Shown here: positions 23,240 to 25,378 of the stretch, one piece after another | Position numbering within the stretch: the stretch's first letter is position 1 | Layout of the letters: the number at the start of each line of letters is the position of its first letter | NCBI GenBank assembly: GCA_947065955.1 | Contig: CAMSXY010000001.1 | Coordinates: 1-25,378, forward strand | Direction of reading: 5' to 3' | Length of the DNA: 25,378 nucleotides | Origin: an uncultured Caryophanales bacterium | GTDB lineage: Bacteria; Bacillota_I; Bacilli_A; RF39; UBA660 | Position numbers and translations under genes: made by a program | The notes under the pieces: generated by a model | The model's input: the letters and a program-made list of their open reading frames with translations, nothing else | Database searches by the model: none | Told to the model about the DNA's origin: nothing

Positions 23240-24277
23240 TTAAAGTTTGGAGAATATGGTGTAGATAGTATGTAAGGAATTGTTTTCTTGTTGTAGTTTT
23301 TCATTTTGATGTTTTAGGTTATTTACTTCATATTGAATATTTTGTTTTTCCTTTTCTAAATCTTTATAATTTTTTGTATAACTATATAATTCATGATACA
23401 AAGCCATTGTTTTAGGTGTTTCTTCAATAACTGCTTTTGCTTGTTTCATAAACTTTTCAATTTCATTAAAGGTATCCTTATCCATTTGGACTTTATTACC
23501 AATGATTTTATATTTTCGACTATTGATTTTAGTAGAAAGAGAATCATAGATACTTGTTAAGCGGTATTCTTGTTGTTCTAATCTTCTATCCTGTTTTCGA
23601 GTCATCTTTTTCATTTCTTTCATAGAAAGATGTATATTATCACTATTTTTGATACCTCTTTGTAAATCAAAATCATTTTTAACCATTCTATCGTGGTATT
23701 TGTCTTGTAATTCACTTAAATGGATTTTATCTCTAATAAACTGTTTCTTACTAATGCTATATTTTTCTGTATTAGTTCTTTTATCCAATTTACGAACTAG
23801 TGGAACAACGACACAATGAAGATGTGGTGTTTTCTCATCCATGTGGATAGTGGCATGCAATACCTGTTCTTTGGTATATCCTAAATCTTGATAAACGAAA
23901 TCCATGCAAGTATTTGCCCACTTGATAATTTCTTCTTTCGCCATATCTTTAAAAAAAGATGTATCACTTGTAAATAGCAATTCATCCGCAACTACACTTT
24001 TAGAATTATTTACCATATCACGAAATGATTTTTGTCTTTCTTTTCGTGTCATTTTCATTTTCTCATCATGTTCTTTCTTATATTCTTTTGTGATTTCATA
24101 GAATTGTTTTACATATCTATTATTACAAGGAATTATATCAATATTATCTTTGCTTAATTCTAATCGAATATTAGGATTACTTTTATAGGCTTGTTTCTCA
24201 CGTTTGTTATGGCTACCTATTTGGGCTAGATCGGAAAGTGTTTGAATTGGCTCACTTCTAAAAATCGCATAACTCAT
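23240..24277 (-). CDS. mobV: MobV-family relaxase (Pre/Mob)
   Basis: A 345-residue plasmid recombination/mobilization protein that nicks oriT and stays covalently bound to the transferred strand. It starts MSYAIFRSEPIQTLSDL, like other Mob/Pre proteins. H23 in GSHNKRE aligns with the His22 nucleophile of MobM. The metal-binding motif HMDEKTPHLH (H145, D147, E148, H152, H154) is intact. The C-terminal 70 residues are a coiled coil (EKEKQNIQYEVNNLKHQNEK). Length is slightly short for the family, but no domain is missing. The start overlaps the Rep-like gene stop by 4 nt (ATGA). Confidence 0.92.
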   Translation of the reverse strand: MSYAIFRSEPIQTLSDLAQIGSHNKREKQAYKSNPNIRLELSKDNIDIIPCNNRYVKQFYEITKEYKKEHDEKMKMTRKERQKSFRDMVNNSKSVVADELLFTSDTSFFKDMAKEEIIKWANTCMDFVYQDLGYTKEQVLHATIHMDEKTPHLHCVVVPLVRKLDKRTNTEKYSISKKQFIRDKIHLSELQDKYHDRMVKNDFDLQRGIKNSDNIHLSMKEMKKMTRKQDRRLEQQEYRLTSIYDSLSTKINSRKYKIIGNKVQMDKDTFNEIEKFMKQAKAVIEETPKTMALYHELYSYTKNYKDLEKEKQNIQYEVNNLKHQNEKLQQENNSLHTIYTIFSKL

Positions 24278-24963
24278 GGCTCAATCTCCCATAATTCAAT
24301 ATCTTGTGTTATCTTTCGTAAATTACTTTCCAAAGCACTTTTGAAATAGCCATATTGATTGGTAATGATTTCGCCATTTTCATCTAATCCTTTATTCGAT
24401 TTCCATTTTTGAATAATATAGTTCACTGTCATAATGACTTCTCGATATTCATATTCTTCTAACATTTCATTGATAAAGTTGTCATATTTATAAAGTTCTA
24501 AATCATCTTCTTTTAAATATTTCTTAACGATTAATTCCATTGTAATGGGATGAAAGTGTTTATCTACTTTATCTATTTGTTTTTTCGTATTTATTTCATT
24601 TGTATTTATTTGTAGGTCATCTTGGGTATTCGCATAATCCGTATGCGGATTATGGGTATGCGGTACTTGGATAGTTGGATATTCATAGATAGAATAGTTA
24701 TATCCAAATTGTCCTTTTTCATTTTGGGTACGTTCTCTTATCAAATAGCCATATTCTTCTAATTCATGAAGAGTAGAACGAATTGCCCTAATGTTTTCTT
24801 TACTCACCTTACATAATCCATTCATAGAATAATCCCAATTATCAGGTAAACTTAACATAAATGACAGTAGTCCTTTTGCTTTATAAGATATATTTTTATC
24901 ACGTAAATGATAGTTACTCATAACTGTATAATTTTTATCTTTGTTAATTCTAAAAACTGACAT
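24274..24963 (-). CDS. Replication-initiator-like HTH protein
   Basis: A 229-residue protein. The N-terminal 75 residues (VFRINKDKNYTVMSNYHLRD, then SYKAKGLLSFMLSLPDNWDY and a winged helix through ELEEYGYLIRER) match the HTH proteins that act as RepA-like initiators in Firmicutes plasmids and mobilizable elements. A hinge of low complexity (VPHTHNPHTDYANTQ) precedes a helical C-terminal domain. I prefer the ATG at 24963, 7 nt after GGAGG; the ATG at 24969 is too close to that site. It is coupled to the relaxase by a 4-nt overlap. A replication role is inferred. Confidence 0.65.
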   Translation of the reverse strand: MSVFRINKDKNYTVMSNYHLRDKNISYKAKGLLSFMLSLPDNWDYSMNGLCKVSKENIRAIRSTLHELEEYGYLIRERTQNEKGQFGYNYSIYEYPTIQVPHTHNPHTDYANTQDDLQINTNEINTKKQIDKVDKHFHPITMELIVKKYLKEDDLELYKYDNFINEMLEEYEYREVIMTVNYIIQKWKSNKGLDENGEIITNQYGYFKSALESNLRKITQDIELWEIEP

Positions 24964-24981
24964 GAACATTCCTCCTTTTCT

Positions 24982-25076
24982 AGCACTTATTCAGCACTTA
25001 AAATTTCTAAAATTAAGTGTTTCAAAAAGGAATGTTCCGTAATGAAACGGAAAAAATCCACGGTTTTATGTGGATT
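24982..25076. repeat. Direct and inverted repeats upstream of the Rep-like gene
   Basis: Two AGCACTTA copies 11 bp apart (24982, 24993), an inverted TTAAGTG (25013-25019), TTCCGT-AATGAA-ACGGAA (25035-25052) and AATCCAC/GTGGATT (25055-25076). On the minus strand the last has a T run and could terminate transcription entering from the chromosome. The rest could be an operator or replication origin. Confidence 0.6.
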
Positions 25077-25104
25077 ATGTAGTAATCAATTTCTTTTTAG
25101 TTCG

Positions 25105-25145
25105 TCCTGTTTTCCCGACCATTAAGATTATAAAGCCTTGAATTT
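25105..25145. repeat. Right attachment site (attR)
   Basis: An exact 41-bp copy of attL, holding only the last 17 bases of tRNA-Pro. The sequence beyond (AGGTTTTTTTTT) is the original chromosomal side of the tRNA terminator. Confidence 0.95.
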
Positions 25146-25378
25146 TAGGTTTTTTTTTGTTCCAAACTGTACCACATCTTAATTACATTTTATTTTTCAA
25201 ATAGACAACAAAAAACACAGGTATTTTCAGTCCCTATGTCATTTTATATTATTTGGATATATAAGTGTAAAAATTTTAAGTACCATTTAATTAATTATAC
25301 GTCCATGGCATTTTTTTAATAGTTAAGTTAACCCCGCTTATATGAGCATCTGAATCATTTGTCTTGTTAAGAATGAGA
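25146..25378. other. Chromosomal flank without a visible gene
   Basis: An AT-rich stretch with no ORF. It contains CTATGTCATTTTA at 25234-25246, identical to 13 bases of the CRISPR repeat. Confidence 0.6.

Larger units (their letters stand above)
17114..25145. mobile_element. 8.0-kb integrative mobilizable element in tRNA-Pro
   Basis: It is bounded by identical 41-bp direct repeats at 17114-17154 and 25105-25145. Contents in order: broken integrase and excisionase-like gene (minus), four-gene cargo operon (plus), XRE regulator (minus) facing an unknown gene (plus), oriT-like hairpins, DUF2000, two-TM protein, MobV relaxase and Rep-like gene (all minus). There are no conjugation (type IV secretion) genes, so transfer would need a helper. 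The one-base deletion in the integrase suggests it is now fixed in place. Confidence 0.93.

Overview
The window is AT-rich DNA from a low-GC Gram-positive bacterium (Bacillota, probably a Bacilli or Erysipelotrichia-like gut lineage). The evidence is base composition, strong purine-rich ribosome binding sites, textbook TTGACA/TATAAT promoters, and gene families typical of that phylum. TGA is used as a stop (for example at the end of cas1), so this is not a mycoplasma-type genetic code. The species cannot be named from this sequence.

Layout. Positions 1-5705 are chromosomal or accessory genes: a 5'-truncated AIPR-family abortive infection protein with a nuclease-like region, a GNAT acetyltransferase, mscL on the minus strand, a 40-codon remnant of a larger gene, an ECF sigma factor with its probable membrane anti-sigma factor, and a DUF3781 protein. 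Positions 5710-13169 hold a complete type II-A CRISPR-Cas locus. It has a possible 43-nt RNA gene, a tracrRNA on the minus strand, cas9-cas1-cas2-csn2 as a tightly overlapping operon, a leader with its own promoter, and 20 repeats with 19 spacers of 30 nt. One two-spacer block is duplicated. Positions 13210-17130 return to housekeeping-like content: a winged-helix protein, an SDR reductase, a methionine gamma-lyase/aluminium-resistance family PLP enzyme, a small unknown protein, a DegV lipid-binding protein, and tRNA-Arg(ACG) and tRNA-Pro(UGG).

Positions 17114-25145 are an 8.0-kb integrative mobilizable element inserted at the 3' end of tRNA-Pro and flanked by 41-bp direct repeats. It carries a tyrosine integrase broken by a one-base frameshift, an excisionase-like protein behind a promoter with a perfect operator palindrome, and a rightward four-gene cargo operon (nucleotidyltransferase-like, XRE regulator, RelA/SpoT-like protein, HExxH zinc peptidase). 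It also has a divergent regulator/unknown gene pair, an oriT-like region carrying the MobV nick motif TAGTGTG/TTA, a DUF2000 protein, a two-TM protein, a MobV (Pre/Mob) relaxase and a replication-initiator-like protein.

How the parts fit. The CRISPR locus looks fully functional: Cas9 keeps both nuclease centres, the tracrRNA anti-repeat matches the array repeat, and the leader ends in the II-A-type anchor. The integrated element looks able to be nicked and replicated but not to excise with its own integrase. Its cargo operon is the best candidate here for an undescribed toxin-antitoxin or defence module. The AIPR protein at the left edge adds a second, independent defence-type gene.
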